Source: Pseudomonadota bacterium
GTDB taxonomy: Bacteria; Pseudomonadota; Gammaproteobacteria; Burkholderiales; Burkholderiaceae_F
Direction of reading: 5' to 3'
NCBI GenBank assembly: GCA_021842465.1
Contig: JAKBZN010000008.1
Span: 1-64,000 of the forward strand
Length of the DNA stretch: 64,000 nt
Below are positions 48,841-62,680 of the stretch, in pieces (the first letter of the stretch is position 1; every line of letters starts with the position of its first letter). The notes beneath the pieces were generated by a model, which worked only from the letters and a program-made list of their open reading frames with translations, was not told where the DNA came from and searched no databases. A program made the position numbers and the translations under genes.

Positions 48841-49593
48841 TTCCGGCGGCACCTTCTCGGCGGCGGGTCCCCGAAACCGGGAGGTGGTCGGCAAGCCCCG
48901 GTAGATCGTTGAAACACCCGCCTCCAGCGAGGAAGGCGAGTGATGTTCCGGATCCGCGCCGCCGATCTGTTCGGCAGATGGAAAATGGGCGGCGAGCCGG
49001 GACTGGATCTGGTCGGCCTGCTTGTGCAGGCCGTTGCGTTTGTAGTTGGTGTACAAGCCCAACAGACAGTCCGCGATCTGGCGCCCATAGCGGTGCCGAA
49101 GGAATTCGTCGCGCAGCGTGTCATCGATGATCCGCAGCGCCGCGGCATCCTCGCGGAGCCGCACCAGTCGGCGCGCCAGCCGCAACTGTTCTTCCATGGG
49201 CAGCGCCTTCAGGACCTTGGGTTGCGCCAGGCGCAGAAACGTCCTGCGCAAGTCGTCGGTTGGCGTCCGCACTTTGGTCCAAAGCAGGCGCAGGGCGGAA
49301 TCCAGCAGCACTTCCTGGTCGGCCCCCAGCAGCGCCGCATTGAAGTAGGCGCACAGCAGGTCCGGATTCTTGGGGTCCCGTTCCACCAGCTCCCGGTAGA
49401 TGCGGGTCGCGCGGCGGATATCCAGGCGGGTGGTCGCCTCCTGCGCCTGTTCGAGCAGGGATGTTCCGCGGGGAGGCGAGCCGCCGGCGGCCGCGGGTTG
49501 CCTCGCGCGGGAGGCCGGTTTGCGGGCCAGCCACGCCAGCGGCAGGACAAGGACAATCCCCGCCGCAATCCAGGCCCAGAGCGGAATCGACAT
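48832..49593 (-). CDS. Membrane-anchored TPR-like protein
   Basis: A 253-aa protein with one N-terminal membrane helix (about 5-22, LWAWIAAGIVLVLPLAWLA), a short linker, then helical repeats resembling TPRs (LLEQAQEATTRLDIRRATRI, YRELVERDPKNPDLLCAYFN, LRREDAAALR-like segments). A polar C-terminus closes it. I do not recognise a specific function. ATG 49593 was chosen because it gives a clean membrane anchor. Divergent from carA across a 220-nt gap. Confidence 0.8.
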   Translation of the reverse strand: MSIPLWAWIAAGIVLVLPLAWLARKPASRARQPAAAGGSPPRGTSLLEQAQEATTRLDIRRATRIYRELVERDPKNPDLLCAYFNAALLGADQEVLLDSALRLLWTKVRTPTDDLRRTFLRLAQPKVLKALPMEEQLRLARRLVRLREDAAALRIIDDTLRDEFLRHRYGRQIADCLLGLYTNYKRNGLHKQADQIQSRLAAHFPSAEQIGGADPEHHSPSSLEAGVSTIYRGLPTTSRFRGPAAEKVPPESP

Positions 49594-49721
49594 GATGGCG
49601 TGCAAAGCGGTTCCCCGAGGGGTTGCGGGTGGGCCCCCCGGGAAATTCCGGGAAGGTCGCCCTATGATGGCCGAATTTTTCGCGACCGTCGATCCGGCAA
49701 TCGGACGAAGAGCCCCCCGGG

Positions 49722-49727
49722 TATAAT
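49722..49727 (+). promoter_or_regulatory. -10 box for carA operon
   Basis: tataat lies 86 nt before the carA start, preceded by a C/G-rich stretch. No convincing -35 was found at 16-18 nt. The 5' leader contains a small hairpin (cgcctgcccgcgggcgcag) that could be regulatory. Confidence 0.6.
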
Positions 49728-49813
49728 GACAAGGTTTGCCCGGTTCCATTCCGTCCGCGCCTGCCCGCGGGCGCAGCCTGCCGACTCGGACCGGGGTTTC
49801 TCCAGGAGTTTCA

Positions 49814-50977
49814 GTGAGCCTGATCGATCGTTCACGCCCAGCGGCGTTGCTTGCGCTCGCCGATGGAACGGTGTTCCGCGGAATCTCGATCGGCGCCGAT
49901 GGCGCAACGGTCGGAGAGGTCGTTTTCAATACCGCATTGACCGGATACCAGGAGATCCTTACCGATCCAAGCTATACGCGGCAGATCGTAACCCTGACCT
50001 ATCCGCACATCGGTAACGTCGGTACCAACAGCGAGGACGACGAGTCGCCATCCGTGTATGCCGCCGGACTGGTCGTACGGGACTGTTCCCTGCGCAGTTC
50101 GAATTTCCGCGCGCAGCAGGATCTCCGCGCGTTCCTTTCCGAGCGCAAGGTGGTGGCGATCGCCGATGTGGATACGCGCAGCCTGACGCGGCGTCTGCGC
50201 GACGGCGGCGCCCAGGCGGGCGCGATCGTGGTGGGCGATGATGCGGCGGCGGCGGTGGCGCTGGCGCGCACGTTTTCCGGGATGAATGGCCTGGACCTCG
50301 CCTCGGAAGTGTCGACGCGCGATCCATACGCCTGGGACCAGACGGAGTGGACGCTCGAAGGCGGATACGGCCGCTTGGCGACGCCGCATCGCCGCGTGGT
50401 GGCGTTCGATTTTGGCGTCAAGCGCAACATTCTGCGGATGCTGGCTGAACGCGGTTGCGGCGTGACGGTGGTGCCGGCGCGCACGAGCGCGGAAGCGGTG
50501 CTGCGCATGCGGCCGGACGGCGTGTTCCTCTCGAACGGGCCTGGCGACCCCGAGGCCTGTGATTACGCGGTGCGCGCGGCCGCCGAACTGATCGACCGCG
50601 GGATCCCCACCTTCGGCATCTGCCTCGGACACCAGATCATGGCGTTGGCGTCCGGGGCGCGCACGGTGAAGATGAAATTCGGCCACCACGGCGCCAACCA
50701 TCCCGTGCAGGAACTGGCCAGCGGCCGCGTGTACATCACCTCGCAGAACCATGGTTTCGCGGTGGATGCGCAGACGTTGCCGGCGAATTGCCGGGTGACG
50801 CACGTGTCCCTGTTCGACGGCTCGCTCCAGGGCTTCGAGCGCACCGACCGGCCGGCGTTCTGCTTTCAAGGACATCCGGAAGCCAGTCCGGGGCCCAAGG
50901 ACATCGGTTCCCTGTTCGACCGGTTCGTGCGGCAGGTCGATGCGGCCCGGTCGGCGGGGACGGAGGCGCGCGGATGA
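49814..50977 (+). CDS. carA: Carbamoyl-phosphate synthase small subunit
   Basis: A 387-aa glutamine amidotransferase subunit, feeding ammonia to CarB for arginine and pyrimidine synthesis. It has a CarA N-terminal domain ([30 protein letters not shown]-like) and a class I amidotransferase domain with the nucleophile C270 in [12 protein letters not shown] and [13 protein letters not shown]. The start is GTG 49814 with ggag six bases upstream. The stop overlaps the ATG of gmhA. Confidence 0.96.
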   Translation: MSLIDRSRPAALLALADGTVFRGISIGADGATVGEVVFNTALTGYQEILTDPSYTRQIVTLTYPHIGNVGTNSEDDESPSVYAAGLVVRDCSLRSSNFRAQQDLRAFLSERKVVAIADVDTRSLTRRLRDGGAQAGAIVVGDDAAAAVALARTFSGMNGLDLASEVSTRDPYAWDQTEWTLEGGYGRLATPHRRVVAFDFGVKRNILRMLAERGCGVTVVPARTSAEAVLRMRPDGVFLSNGPGDPEACDYAVRAAAELIDRGIPTFGICLGHQIMALASGARTVKMKFGHHGANHPVQELASGRVYITSQNHGFAVDAQTLPANCRVTHVSLFDGSLQGFERTDRPAFCFQGHPEASPGPKDIGSLFDRFVRQVDAARSAGTEARG

Positions 50978-51609
50978 GTCGATCCGCCACCGGCGAGGAC
51001 CTTCGCGGCGGAGCGATCGTTGCCGCCGCGCTGGCGCAGGCCGCCGACGCCTTGGCCTCGTTGCGCGCCGATACGGCGGCGATCACGGCGATCATTCGCG
51101 GCGGCGAGGCCGTTGCGCGCTGTCTGCGCGCGGGCGGACGGGTGTTCAGTTGCGGCAACGGCGGGTCGATGTGCGATGCCATGCATTTCGCGGAGGAGCT
51201 TACCGGCCGGTTTCGCGGAGATCGGCCCGGGTATGCGGCGACTGCGATCGCGGATCCCGGGCACCTTTCGTGCGTGGCGAACGACTACGGATTCGATCAG
51301 GTGTTTTCCCGGTACGTGCAGGCCCATGGCCGGCCGGGGGACGTCCTGGTGGCGATCAGCACCAGCGGGACCAGTCCCAACGTGGTCGCGGCGGCGCATG
51401 CGGCGCATGCCGCGGAGATGGCGGTGATCGCCCTGACCGGTCGCGTCGATTGCGCGCTGGCCGATACGGCGGACGTCCTGATCGCCACCCCTGCCGGCCG
51501 GTATTCCGACCGGGTGCAGGAACTGCACATCAAGGTGCTGCACACGCTGATCGAACTCGTTGAACACCATCTCGCTGGCCCGGCGGAGCTTGCCGCCGGA
51601 GCGGCGTAA
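50974..51609 (+). CDS. gmhA: Phosphoheptose isomerase, inserted between carA and carB
   Basis: A 211-aa SIS-domain isomerase turning sedoheptulose 7-phosphate into D-glycero-D-manno-heptose 7-phosphate for LPS core. Conserved motifs are [50 protein letters not shown] and [17 protein letters not shown], as in E. coli GmhA. ATG 50974 overlaps the carA stop (ATGA), and carB starts 40 nt after it, so it is co-transcribed with pyrimidine/arginine genes. No other heptose gene is nearby. Confidence 0.92.
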   Translation: MSRSATGEDLRGGAIVAAALAQAADALASLRADTAAITAIIRGGEAVARCLRAGGRVFSCGNGGSMCDAMHFAEELTGRFRGDRPGYAATAIADPGHLSCVANDYGFDQVFSRYVQAHGRPGDVLVAISTSGTSPNVVAAAHAAHAAEMAVIALTGRVDCALADTADVLIATPAGRYSDRVQELHIKVLHTLIELVEHHLAGPAELAAGAA

Positions 51610-51649
51610 ATCCATCAAGGCGCCGATCCCGGCGCAAAGCGAAGAACGC

Positions 51650-54853
<3,204 letters not shown>

Positions 54854-54867
54854 GAAACGGGTTTTTC

Positions 54868-55344
54868 ATGGCGGCAATTCCGATTACCGCGCGCGGCGCG
54901 GAACGGCTCAAGGTGGAGCTGAATCGACTCAAGGCGGTCGATCGTCCGAACGTCATCCAGGCGATCAAGGAGGCCCGTGAGAAGGGCGACCTCTCCGAGA
55001 ACGCGGAGTACGACGCGGCACGCGAGCGCCAGGGGTTCATCGAAGGACGGATCCAGGAACTCGAAGGAAAACTTTCGAGCCTGCAGATCATCGACCCGGC
55101 CGCGGTCGACGCAGGAGACCGCATCGTGTTCGGCGCGACGGTCGAACTGGAAGACGCCGAATCGGGGACGCAGGTGCGCTACCAGATCGTCGGCGACGAC
55201 GAGGCGGACATCAAGGAAGGGCTGATCTCCGTGTCGAGCCCGATCGCGCGCGCCCTGATCGGCCGCAGCGTCGGCGACGTCGCGACGGTAGCGGCGCCGA
55301 GCGGCAACCGCGAGTACGAGATTCTGGACGTCTCCTACCGGTAG
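54868..55344 (+). CDS. greA: Transcription elongation factor GreA
   Basis: A 158-aa factor that stimulates cleavage of backtracked RNA by RNA polymerase. The N-terminal coiled coil contains the [16 protein letters not shown] acidic tip (D/E residues of Gre factors). The C-terminal FKBP-like domain holds [13 protein letters not shown] and SPIARALIG. It follows carB by 14 nt, as in many betaproteobacteria. Confidence 0.97.
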   Translation: MAAIPITARGAERLKVELNRLKAVDRPNVIQAIKEAREKGDLSENAEYDAARERQGFIEGRIQELEGKLSSLQIIDPAAVDAGDRIVFGATVELEDAESGTQVRYQIVGDDEADIKEGLISVSSPIARALIGRSVGDVATVAAPSGNREYEILDVSYR

Positions 55345-55380
55345 CGCGTCGAAAGCGTCGGCAACGAAATCGCGGCAATC

Positions 55381-55455
55381 GTCCTTGCGACGGCGAAGCC
55401 GGAAGCAATCCAGACCGCCTGCTGGATCGCCACGGCCCTGTGGGCCTCGCGATGA
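55381..55455. repeat. Dispersed intergenic repeat, copy B
   Basis: gtccttgcgacggcgaagcc, gaagcaatccag and then ctggatcgccacggccctgt and gggcctcgcgatgac, the same layout as 29303-29378. Internal gcaatccag / ctggatcgc arms can pair. It lies in the 190-nt gap between convergent greA and yhbY. Confidence 0.75.
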
Positions 55456-55534
55456 CGCCGCCGTTTCGTCATTCGGGGCGGTGGATCGCCATGACCCTCG
55501 GGCGGATGCCCGTCGGGTTGGTACCGCCGGGAGG

Positions 55535-55834
55535 TCAGTTTTCCGGCTTCGGCCGGAACAATACGAAGATCCGCCCGATCGCCTGGATCCGCGCAGCGAC
55601 GAGCCGTTCGGCGATGTCCCGGAACATCGCTTCCCGTTCCTCGCGTTCGGCCCCGGCCGCCCGGACCTTGATCAGTCCGTGGGCGGTGAGCGCGCGGTCG
55701 ATTTCCTTGAGCGCGGCGTCGCTCAGCCCGGCTGCGCCCAGCAGGACCACCGGCTTGAGTGCGTGCGCCTGCGCCCGCAGATGCAGGATTTGTTCTTGGG
55801 GTAGGGAAAGTTCGTGGGGAGTTGCTTCGGTCAT
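55535..55834 (-). CDS. yhbY: CRM-domain RNA-binding protein YhbY
   Basis: A 99-aa RNA-binding protein associated with 50S precursors. The CRM domain shows LRAQAHALKPVVLLGAAGLSD, KEIDRALTAHGLIKVR and FVLFRPKPE, with the GAAGLS loop in place of the usual GxxGxT. ATG 55834. It is divergent from rlmE by 34 nt, the usual arrangement. Confidence 0.9.
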   Translation of the reverse strand: MTEATPHELSLPQEQILHLRAQAHALKPVVLLGAAGLSDAALKEIDRALTAHGLIKVRAAGAEREEREAMFRDIAERLVAARIQAIGRIFVLFRPKPEN

Positions 55835-55868
55835 GCGCCGATGGTACCCCACGCGGGGAATTGCGGAG

Positions 55869-56654
55869 ATGAGTGCGGACAAACCCGCCGGGAAACCGGC
55901 CAAACCAGCCAAACGGGCCAAGCCCGCCGGATCGGCGAAGGCTCCCGGTTCCGCCCCAAAGGGCAGCGCCGGTAGCCGGCCGGCGGTGGCGAAGGGCGCC
56001 AAGACCAAGAATCGCTCCAATCGCGCCTGGATCGACCGCCACGTCAACGATCCGTATGTCCAGGCGGCGACCCGGCACGGCTACCGCTCGCGCGCGGCAT
56101 ACAAGCTGGCCGAGATCGATCAGCGGGATCGTCTGTTGCGTCCCGGCATCACGGTGGTCGACTTGGGGGCGGCGCCGGGAAGCTGGACCCAGGTCGTGGT
56201 GGAGCGGTTGCGGATCGGCGCCGGGCCGGCGCCGGGCGGGCGCCCGCCCGGCCGCGTCATCGCGCTCGACATCCTGCCGATGGATCCGATCCCCGGGGTC
56301 GAGATCATCCAGGGCGATTTTCGCGAGGAGGCGGTCGCCGCCCGGCTGGCCGCCGCCCTGCAGGGGGGACTGGTCGATCTGGTCCTCTCCGACATGGCCC
56401 CCAATCTGAGCGGCATCGGCGCCGCCGACGCTGCGCGCAGTGCGCATTTGTGGGAGTTGGCGCTGGAGTTTGCGCTCGCCCACTGCAAGCCAGACGGTGC
56501 GCTGCTGATCAAGGTGTTCCAGGGGAGCGGATACAGCCAGTTCGTCGAACAGCTCAAGCGCGGGTTCGCGCGGGTTGCCGTGCGAAAACCCCCTTCCTCC
56601 CGTCAGGAATCGGCGGAAACCTATCTCCTGGCGCAGGGACGGAAGGCGGAATGA
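55869..56654 (+). CDS. rlmE: 23S rRNA 2'-O-methyltransferase RlmE (FtsJ)
   Basis: A 261-aa methyltransferase for U2552 of 23S rRNA. The SAM-binding motif VVDLGAAPGSW and the catalytic K-D-K-E set are visible: Lys in RSRAAYKLAEID, Asp in VLSDMAPNLSG, Lys in LIKVFQGSGY, Glu in RQESAETYLLAQG. The first 45 residues are a Lys/Ala/Pro-rich extension missing in E. coli RlmE. Upstream of ftsH, as in many proteobacteria. Confidence 0.95.
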   Translation: MSADKPAGKPAKPAKRAKPAGSAKAPGSAPKGSAGSRPAVAKGAKTKNRSNRAWIDRHVNDPYVQAATRHGYRSRAAYKLAEIDQRDRLLRPGITVVDLGAAPGSWTQVVVERLRIGAGPAPGGRPPGRVIALDILPMDPIPGVEIIQGDFREEAVAARLAAALQGGLVDLVLSDMAPNLSGIGAADAARSAHLWELALEFALAHCKPDGALLIKVFQGSGYSQFVEQLKRGFARVAVRKPPSSRQESAETYLLAQGRKAE

Positions 56655-56695
56655 CGGCCGCAAATCCGGCGCAATTCCGAATCCCGGTCAAGGGA

Positions 56696-56723
56696 TTGAA
56701 ATTCCCGCGGGGAACCCTCATAA
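56696..56723 (+). promoter_or_regulatory. Heat-shock (sigma-32) type promoter candidate for ftsH
   Basis: ttgaaa (56696-56701), 13 nt, then ccctcataa, close to the sigma-32 pattern (CTTGAAA, 13-15 nt, CCCCATnT). It lies 99 nt before ftsH. A taaaat box at about 56752 may be an additional sigma-70 site. Confidence 0.5.
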
Positions 56724-56821
56724 CGGATCTGTCACAACCCCCCGGATGGGCATAAAATGCCACTGTCTGCCGTTTTCTGGCAGATCACCCGCGCCGCCGT
56801 CGTGTCCGGCAGGAGATTGCA

Positions 56822-58738
56822 TTGAACAACAACACCTTCGCGAAAGCCGCCGTATGGCTCGTGATCGCGGTCGTCCTTTTCACGGTGTTTCAGAAGCTGG
56901 AGCATGGGGTGGGCGGGAACGTCCAGGAGATCCCGTATTCGCAGTTCGTCGCCGATGTGCACGCCGGGCGCGTGAAGAGCGCGCGGATCGAAGAAACCTC
57001 GCCCGGAATGACCGACATCATCGCGCAGACCACCGATGGTTCGCAGATCCGCACGACCGGCACGTTGTGGGATCGCGGGATTTTCAAGGACCTGCTCGAT
57101 GCCAACGTGCGCTTCGACTTCGAGCAGCATGAGCCGCAGTCGCCGTTGCTGAGTTTCTTCTATGCCTTCGGCCCGGTGATCCTGCTGATCGGCGTCTGGA
57201 TCTTCTTCATGCGGCAGATGCAGGGCGGTGGGCGCGGTGGCGCGTTCTCGTTCGGGAAGTCGCGAGCGCGCATGCTCGACGAATCCAACAACTCGATCAC
57301 GTTCGCCGATGTCGCGGGCTGCGACGAGGCGAAGGAAGAAGTGCAGGAGTTGGTGGAGTTCCTGCGCGATCCGTCGAAGTTCCAGAAATTGGGAGGGCGC
57401 ATTCCGCGCGGTGTGCTGATGGTGGGCTCGCCCGGCACCGGCAAGACCCTGCTCGCCAAGGCAATCGCCGGCGAGGCCAAGGTTCCGTTCTTCTCGATCT
57501 CGGGTTCGGATTTCGTCGAGATGTTCGTCGGCGTGGGCGCCGCGCGCGTGCGCGACATGTTCGAGACGGCCAAGAAGCATGCGCCGTGCATCATTTTCAT
57601 CGATGAAATCGACGCGGTAGGCCGCCAGCGCGGTGCCGGCCTGGGTGGCGGCAACGATGAGCGCGAGCAGACTTTGAATCAGATGCTGGTCGAAATGGAC
57701 GGGTTCGAAACCGGCCAGGGAATCATCGTCATCGCCGCCACCAACCGCCCGGATGTCCTCGATCCGGCGCTGTTGCGACCCGGCCGCTTCGACCGGCAGG
57801 TGGTCGTTCCGCTGCCCGATATCCGCGGGCGCGAGCAGATCCTCGCGGTGCACATGCGCAAGGTGCCGATCGGCTCCGACGTGCAGGCCGACGTGCTCGC
57901 GCGGGGAACTCCCGGGTTCTCCGGCGCCGATCTCGCCAACCTCGTCAACGAGTCCGCACTCTTCGCGGCGCGGCGCAATGCGCGGGTCGTCGAGATGGAG
58001 GACTTCGAGAAGGCGAAGGACAAGATCATGATGGGCGCGGAGCGCAAGTCCATGGTCATGACCGAGGACGAACGCCGCAACACGGCGTATCACGAGTCCG
58101 GCCATGCCGTGGTCGCGCGCCTGCTGCCGAAGACCGACCCGGTTCACAAGGTCACGATCATTCCCCGCGGCCGTGCCTTGGGGGTGACGATGCAATTGCC
58201 GGAGCAGGACCGCTATGCCTATGACCGGGACTACCTGCTGGCGCGGATCGCGGTGCTCTTCGGCGGGCGCGTCGCCGAAGAAGTGTTCATGAAGCAGATG
58301 ACCACGGGGGCGAGCAACGACTTCGAACGGGCCACGCAGATGGCGCGCGACATGGTCACGCGCTACGGCATGAGCGATATCCTCGGGCCGATGATCTATG
58401 CGGAAAACGAGGGCGAGGTGTTCCTCGGTCGCTCGATCACCCGCACCGTCACGATGTCCGAAGACACCATGCGCAAGGTCGACGGCGAGATTCGACGCAT
58501 CATCGACGACCAGTACGCTCTGGCGCGCAATCTGCTCGAGACCCATCGCGACAGGGTGGAAGCCATGGCCAAGGCGCTGCTGGAGTGGGAGACCATCGAC
58601 TCCGAGCAGATCTCCGACATCATGGACGGGCGTCCGCCGCGTCCCCCCAAGACTTCGTCGGCGCCTGCGGCCAGCAGCGGCAGCTCCAGCACCCCGCCGA
58701 GCGGCGGCGTTCCCGAAGCGACGACGCAGCCGGCCTGA
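56822..58738 (+). CDS. ftsH: ATP-dependent membrane metalloprotease FtsH
   Basis: A 638-aa AAA+ protease that degrades short-lived and misfolded membrane proteins. It has a membrane helix near 8-24, a periplasmic domain, and a second helix (about 102-124). The AAA module has Walker A GSPGTGKT (202-209) and [17 protein letters not shown]. The zinc site HESGH has H424, E425 and H428. The C-terminus is Ser/Pro-rich. The start is TTG 56822 ([16 protein letters not shown]), supported by an aggaga site and agreement with other FtsH N-termini. Confidence 0.97.
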   Translation: MNNNTFAKAAVWLVIAVVLFTVFQKLEHGVGGNVQEIPYSQFVADVHAGRVKSARIEETSPGMTDIIAQTTDGSQIRTTGTLWDRGIFKDLLDANVRFDFEQHEPQSPLLSFFYAFGPVILLIGVWIFFMRQMQGGGRGGAFSFGKSRARMLDESNNSITFADVAGCDEAKEEVQELVEFLRDPSKFQKLGGRIPRGVLMVGSPGTGKTLLAKAIAGEAKVPFFSISGSDFVEMFVGVGAARVRDMFETAKKHAPCIIFIDEIDAVGRQRGAGLGGGNDEREQTLNQMLVEMDGFETGQGIIVIAATNRPDVLDPALLRPGRFDRQVVVPLPDIRGREQILAVHMRKVPIGSDVQADVLARGTPGFSGADLANLVNESALFAARRNARVVEMEDFEKAKDKIMMGAERKSMVMTEDERRNTAYHESGHAVVARLLPKTDPVHKVTIIPRGRALGVTMQLPEQDRYAYDRDYLLARIAVLFGGRVAEEVFMKQMTTGASNDFERATQMARDMVTRYGMSDILGPMIYAENEGEVFLGRSITRTVTMSEDTMRKVDGEIRRIIDDQYALARNLLETHRDRVEAMAKALLEWETIDSEQISDIMDGRPPRPPKTSSAPAASSGSSSTPPSGGVPEATTQPA

Positions 58739-58743
58739 AGATC

Positions 58744-58765
58744 CCCCCTCCCGGGCGGGAGGGGG
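58744..58765. terminator. GC hairpin between ftsH and folP
   Basis: 10-bp arms ccccctcccg / cgggaggggg with a 2-nt loop start 5 nt after the ftsH stop. No T tract. It may attenuate read-through into folP. Its ggaggggg right arm lies 13 nt before the folP GTG and may also serve as a ribosome site. Confidence 0.45.
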
Positions 58766-58778
58766 CCTGTCCGTCCCG

Positions 58779-59648
58779 GTGAAACCGAAACCCGCCCCCT
58801 CGCTGTCCTGGCGCTGCGGGGCGCATCTTCTTTCCCTCGAGCGCCCATGCATCATGGGCATTCTCAATGTCACCCCCGATTCCTTCTCGGACGGCGGTCG
58901 CTTTGCCGCGGTCGAGGCGGCGGTCGCGCATGCACGGCGCCTGATCGACGAGGGCGCCGACATCCTGGATGTCGGGGGTGAGTCGACCCGGCCCGGCGCG
59001 GCCCCGGTTTCGCCCGAGGTCGAGCTTGGGCGTGTTCTGCCCGTGTTGGAGGCGCTGCGGGGCGTGTCGGCGCCGATTTCGGTGGATACCAGCCGGCCGG
59101 AAGTCATCGCGGCGGCATTGCGCGCGGGCGCGTCGATCATCAACGACGTGCGATCGCTATCGCTTCCGGGTGCCCTGGACGTCGTCCGCGATGCCGATTG
59201 CGGCGTGGTGCTCATGCATATGCAAGGGGATCCGGCGACCATGCAGACGCGGCCCGGGTACCAGGACGTGGTGCGCGAGGTGACAGGGTGGCTCGCGCAG
59301 CGCCGCGATGCCGTGCGCGCGGCGGGTGTGGCAGGAGACCGAATCGTGCTCGACCCGGGGTTCGGATTCGGGAAGTCGCATCGCCACAACTGCGCTCTGT
59401 TGGCCGGGATGGCCGCGCTGCAGGATCTCGGCCACCCGCTGCTGGCGGGGCTTTCGCGCAAATCGACGCTGGGAGCGATCACCGGGCGACCGGTCGACGA
59501 ACGGCTTGCCGCGTCGATTGCGGCAGCCCTGATCGCAGTCCAGAATGGCGCCCGCATCGTGCGCGTGCATGACGTGGCGGCGACGCGCGACGCGCTCGCG
59601 GTATGGAAGGCGGTGTCTTGTGGGTTCGGTGAGGAGGAGAAAACGTAG
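58779..59648 (+). CDS. folP: Dihydropteroate synthase
   Basis: A 289-aa enzyme joining p-aminobenzoate to the pterin in folate synthesis, the sulfonamide target. Motifs are [67 protein letters not shown] and GLSRKSTLG. The start is GTG 58779; no ATG upstream keeps the frame without entering ftsH. The last base of its stop is the first base of the glmM start. Confidence 0.94.
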   Translation: MKPKPAPSLSWRCGAHLLSLERPCIMGILNVTPDSFSDGGRFAAVEAAVAHARRLIDEGADILDVGGESTRPGAAPVSPEVELGRVLPVLEALRGVSAPISVDTSRPEVIAAALRAGASIINDVRSLSLPGALDVVRDADCGVVLMHMQGDPATMQTRPGYQDVVREVTGWLAQRRDAVRAAGVAGDRIVLDPGFGFGKSHRHNCALLAGMAALQDLGHPLLAGLSRKSTLGAITGRPVDERLAASIAAALIAVQNGARIVRVHDVAATRDALAVWKAVSCGFGEEEKT

Positions 59649-60982
59649 TGAAACGCAAATACTTCGGAACCGACGGCGTTCGCGGCACCGTCGGCCAGGA
59701 ACCGATCACGCCGGATTTCGTGTTGCGGCTCGGCCACGTCGCGGGCCGAGTCCTAGCCCATCAGAATGCGGTAGGGCGGCCGGCCGTATTGATCGGCAAG
59801 GACACCCGGGTTTCCGGCTACATGCTCGAAGCGGCGCTGGAGGCAGGCTTTTCCAGCGCCGGCGTCGACGTGGTGCTCTGCGGCCCGCTGCCGACTCCGG
59901 CCGTGGCCTATCTGACCCGTGCGCTGCGTCTGAACGCGGGCGTCGTCATCAGCGCCTCTCACAATCCGTATCCGGACAACGGCATCAAGTTCTTTTCGGG
60001 CGGCGGCCGCAAGCTCCCCGACGAAACCGAGTTGTCGATCGAGCGCGGGCTCGCCGAGCCCATGATCTGCGCCCCGTCGCAGCACCTGGGCAAGGCGCGG
60101 CGCCTGGATGACGCCGCCGGGCGCTACATCGAGTTTTGCAAAGGGACATTTCCCGCCGAGATCGACCTCAAAGGGTTGCGCCTGCTTGTCGACTGCGCAA
60201 ACGGCGCCGCCTATCACGTGGCGCCGGCCGTGTTCCACGAACTGGGGGCGGATGTCGTGACCGTCGGGGTGTCGCCGAACGGATTCAACATCAACGACGG
60301 CGTCGGCGCGGTCCATACCGAGGGACTGAGCGCGCTGGTGCGCGAGCACGGCGCGGATTTCGGAATTGCGCTCGACGGCGACGCCGACCGGGTGGTGATG
60401 ACCGATCGCGACGGGCGGTTGTACAACGGCGACGAGCTGCTGTACGTGATCGCCTGCGATCGCATGGGCAAGGGACCAATCGGCGGCGTCGTCGGCACGC
60501 TGATGACCAACTACGCCGTCGAACGGCGTTTTGCGGAAATGGGGGTCCCGTTCCAGCGGGCGAATGTCGGGGACCGCTATGTCCTGGATTTGCTCGAGCG
60601 CAACGGCTGGCTCTACGGCGGGGAAGGCTCGGGACACCTCCTCTGCCTCGACCGCCACACGACGGGCGACGGCATCGTCAGCGCCCTGCAAGTCCTTGCC
60701 GCGGTACGCCGGTCCGGCCGGACGCTGGCGGAACTGACTGCGGATCTGCCCATGCTTGCGCAGGTCATGATCAACGTCCGGGTGGCTCCCGGATTCGCCT
60801 GGAAAGAGCACGCGGCGCTGGCCCGGGAACTCGGCGAGGTCGAGCGCGAGATTGCGGGCCGGGGGCGCGTCCTGATCCGGCCATCGGGAACCGAACCGGT
60901 ATTGCGGATCATGGTCGAGGCGGAAGACGCGGGTGTGGCGAAGCGATATTGCGACCGCCTGGCGGCGACGCTCGCGAGGTAA
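59648..60982 (+). CDS. glmM: Phosphoglucosamine mutase
   Basis: A 444-aa mutase converting glucosamine 6-phosphate to the 1-phosphate for peptidoglycan and LPS. It has [13 protein letters not shown], the phosphoserine S104 in [17 protein letters not shown], the metal loop [11 protein letters not shown], and [14 protein letters not shown]. Start GTG 59648, coupled to folP. It is followed directly by a Pho box and pstB. Confidence 0.97.
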   Translation: MKRKYFGTDGVRGTVGQEPITPDFVLRLGHVAGRVLAHQNAVGRPAVLIGKDTRVSGYMLEAALEAGFSSAGVDVVLCGPLPTPAVAYLTRALRLNAGVVISASHNPYPDNGIKFFSGGGRKLPDETELSIERGLAEPMICAPSQHLGKARRLDDAAGRYIEFCKGTFPAEIDLKGLRLLVDCANGAAYHVAPAVFHELGADVVTVGVSPNGFNINDGVGAVHTEGLSALVREHGADFGIALDGDADRVVMTDRDGRLYNGDELLYVIACDRMGKGPIGGVVGTLMTNYAVERRFAEMGVPFQRANVGDRYVLDLLERNGWLYGGEGSGHLLCLDRHTTGDGIVSALQVLAAVRRSGRTLAELTADLPMLAQVMINVRVAPGFAWKEHAALARELGEVEREIAGRGRVLIRPSGTEPVLRIMVEAEDAGVAKRYCDRLAATLAR

Positions 60983-60993
60983 ATAATGTGTCA

Positions 60994-61022
60994 TGTCACA
61001 ATCCTGTGGTAATTCGGTCATA
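60994..61022 (+). promoter_or_regulatory. Pho box before pstB
   Basis: Three 7-nt units tgtcaca, tgtggta and ggtcata are separated by 4-nt linkers (atcc, attc), matching the 7+4 direct-repeat layout of PhoB binding sites (CTGTCAT-type units). The sequence tagact at 61021 could be the -10. It indicates phosphate-starvation control of pstB-phoU-phoB-phoR. Confidence 0.75.
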
Positions 61023-61036
61023 GACTGGTGTTGCCC

Positions 61037-61939
61037 ATGGAGTACAGCAACTTGAAGAACCCAATCGATGCGGACGGCCCGGATGTGCGATACGCCGCCG
61101 GGGTCGCGCGCAATGACGCCGCCGGCTCCGCCGCGCCGCAACTCCGGGCGGTGGGTGCGGCCGAGTCCGTGACGGCCGGCGAGGTCAAGGTCGAGGTTGC
61201 GGGCCTGAATTTCTATTACGGCTCGGTTCGGGCGCTCAAGGACATCTCCCTGACCGTGTACCGTAACCGGGTGACCGCGTTGATCGGCCCATCGGGCTGC
61301 GGCAAATCGACGTTCCTGCGCTGTTTCAATCGCATCCACGACCTCTACCCGGGAAACCGGTACGACGGCGCGATCCGCCTGCAGCCGGAAAACGTCAACA
61401 TTCTGTCGCGCGAGGTCGATCCGATCGAGGTGCGGATGCGGATCGGCATGGTGTTCCAGAAGCCGAGCCCGTTTCCCACCACGATCTTCGAGAACGTCGC
61501 CTACGGCCCGCGCCTGCAGGGTGTGCCGTCGCGTGCGGCCCTGGAGGAGAAGGTCGAAGGCGCCTTGCGCGGCGCGGCCCTGTGGGACGAGGTCAAGGAT
61601 CGCCTCCATGGTTCGGCCACCCATCTTTCCGGGGGACAGCAGCAGCGGCTGTGCATCGCGCGCGCGCTGGCGACCGACCCCGAGCTGCTGCTGTTCGACG
61701 AGCCGACCTCGGCGCTCGACCCGATCGCCACCGCATCGATCGAGGAACTGATCTCGACGCTCAAGGAACGGGTCTCGATCCTGATCGTCACGCACAACAT
61801 GCAGCAGGCCGCGCGCTGTTCGGATTACACGGCATTCCTCTACATGGGGGAACTCGTCGAGTTCGGCGGGACGGACCAGATCTTCATCCGGCCGGCACGC
61901 AAGCAGACCGAGGACTACATCACCGGACGGTTCGGATAG
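61037..61939 (+). CDS. pstB: Phosphate ABC transporter ATPase PstB
   Basis: A 300-aa ABC ATPase of the high-affinity phosphate importer, also needed for PhoR signalling. Walker [10 protein letters not shown], signature LSGGQQQR, Walker [13 protein letters not shown], and the C-terminal EDYITGRFG typical of PstB. The first 45 residues (from ATG 61037) are not PstB-like. A GTG at 61169 would give the usual 256 aa and a real 5' leader behind the Pho promoter. Neither start has a strong ribosome site. pstS, pstC and pstA are absent between glmM and this gene. Confidence 0.93.
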   Translation: MEYSNLKNPIDADGPDVRYAAGVARNDAAGSAAPQLRAVGAAESVTAGEVKVEVAGLNFYYGSVRALKDISLTVYRNRVTALIGPSGCGKSTFLRCFNRIHDLYPGNRYDGAIRLQPENVNILSREVDPIEVRMRIGMVFQKPSPFPTTIFENVAYGPRLQGVPSRAALEEKVEGALRGAALWDEVKDRLHGSATHLSGGQQQRLCIARALATDPELLLFDEPTSALDPIATASIEELISTLKERVSILIVTHNMQQAARCSDYTAFLYMGELVEFGGTDQIFIRPARKQTEDYITGRFG

Positions 61940-61958
61940 AGGAATAGGGGACGACATC

Positions 61959-62675
61959 GTGGGCACCAGCGAACATCTTTCCAAGCAGTACGACCAGGAA
62001 CTCGAGGGCCTGCGCGCGCGCATCCTGCAGATGGGCGGCCTGGTCGAATCGCAGCTGCAGCTCGCCATCGATGCCTACGAGCATCCCGACTCGCGGGCCG
62101 GCGACGACGTCATGGCGGTCGAACAGCGGGTCAACGAGGAGGAAGTGGATCTCGATCGCGTGGTCGTCAACCTGATCGTCCGGCGGCAGCCGACGGCGGG
62201 CGACCTGCGCCTCATCATCGGCGTGGCGCGGATCGTCACGGACCTGGAGCGGATCGGCGACGAGGCGACCAAGGTGGCCCGCGCGGCGAAGTGGCTGATC
62301 GACAATCAGCGCAGCGTCCGCACGCCGCGCCTGCGCGACATCCATCAGTCCGCGGTGGCAGCGGCGGGGATGCTGCGCGGCGTGCTCAACGCGTTCGCCC
62401 ATCTCGACGCGGCGGCCGCCGCGACCATCATCGAAGAGGATCGCGGCGTCGACCAGCAGTTCCAGTCGATCATGCGGCAGCTGATCACCTTCATGATGGA
62501 AGATCCGCGGACGATCTCCGCGGCACTGGACGCCGTATGGGTCGCCAAGGCGATCGAGCGGATCGGCGACCATGCCAAGAACATCGCCGAGCATGTGATC
62601 TTCGTGGTCCAGGGTGCCGACGTGCGGCATGCCACGCCCGAGCAGATCGCGCGCGCAGTTTCCCCCCAGGAGTGA
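61959..62675 (+). CDS. phoU: Phosphate-specific transport regulator PhoU
   Basis: A 238-aa, all-helical, two-repeat protein that links the Pst transporter to PhoR and keeps the Pho regulon off when phosphate is plentiful. Metal-binding ExxxD motifs appear in LERIGDEATKVA and IERIGDHAKNIAEHV. Start GTG 61959 with gggg nine bases upstream, 19 nt after pstB. Confidence 0.96.
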   Translation: MGTSEHLSKQYDQELEGLRARILQMGGLVESQLQLAIDAYEHPDSRAGDDVMAVEQRVNEEEVDLDRVVVNLIVRRQPTAGDLRLIIGVARIVTDLERIGDEATKVARAAKWLIDNQRSVRTPRLRDIHQSAVAAAGMLRGVLNAFAHLDAAAAATIIEEDRGVDQQFQSIMRQLITFMMEDPRTISAALDAVWVAKAIERIGDHAKNIAEHVIFVVQGADVRHATPEQIARAVSPQE

Positions 62676-62680
62676 GTGTC

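Noticed and set aside
56732-59737. A 1001-codon open frame on the - strand opposite ftsH and folP
   Set aside because: Antisense to two genes with complete catalytic motifs; Arg/His/Gln-rich shadow translation.
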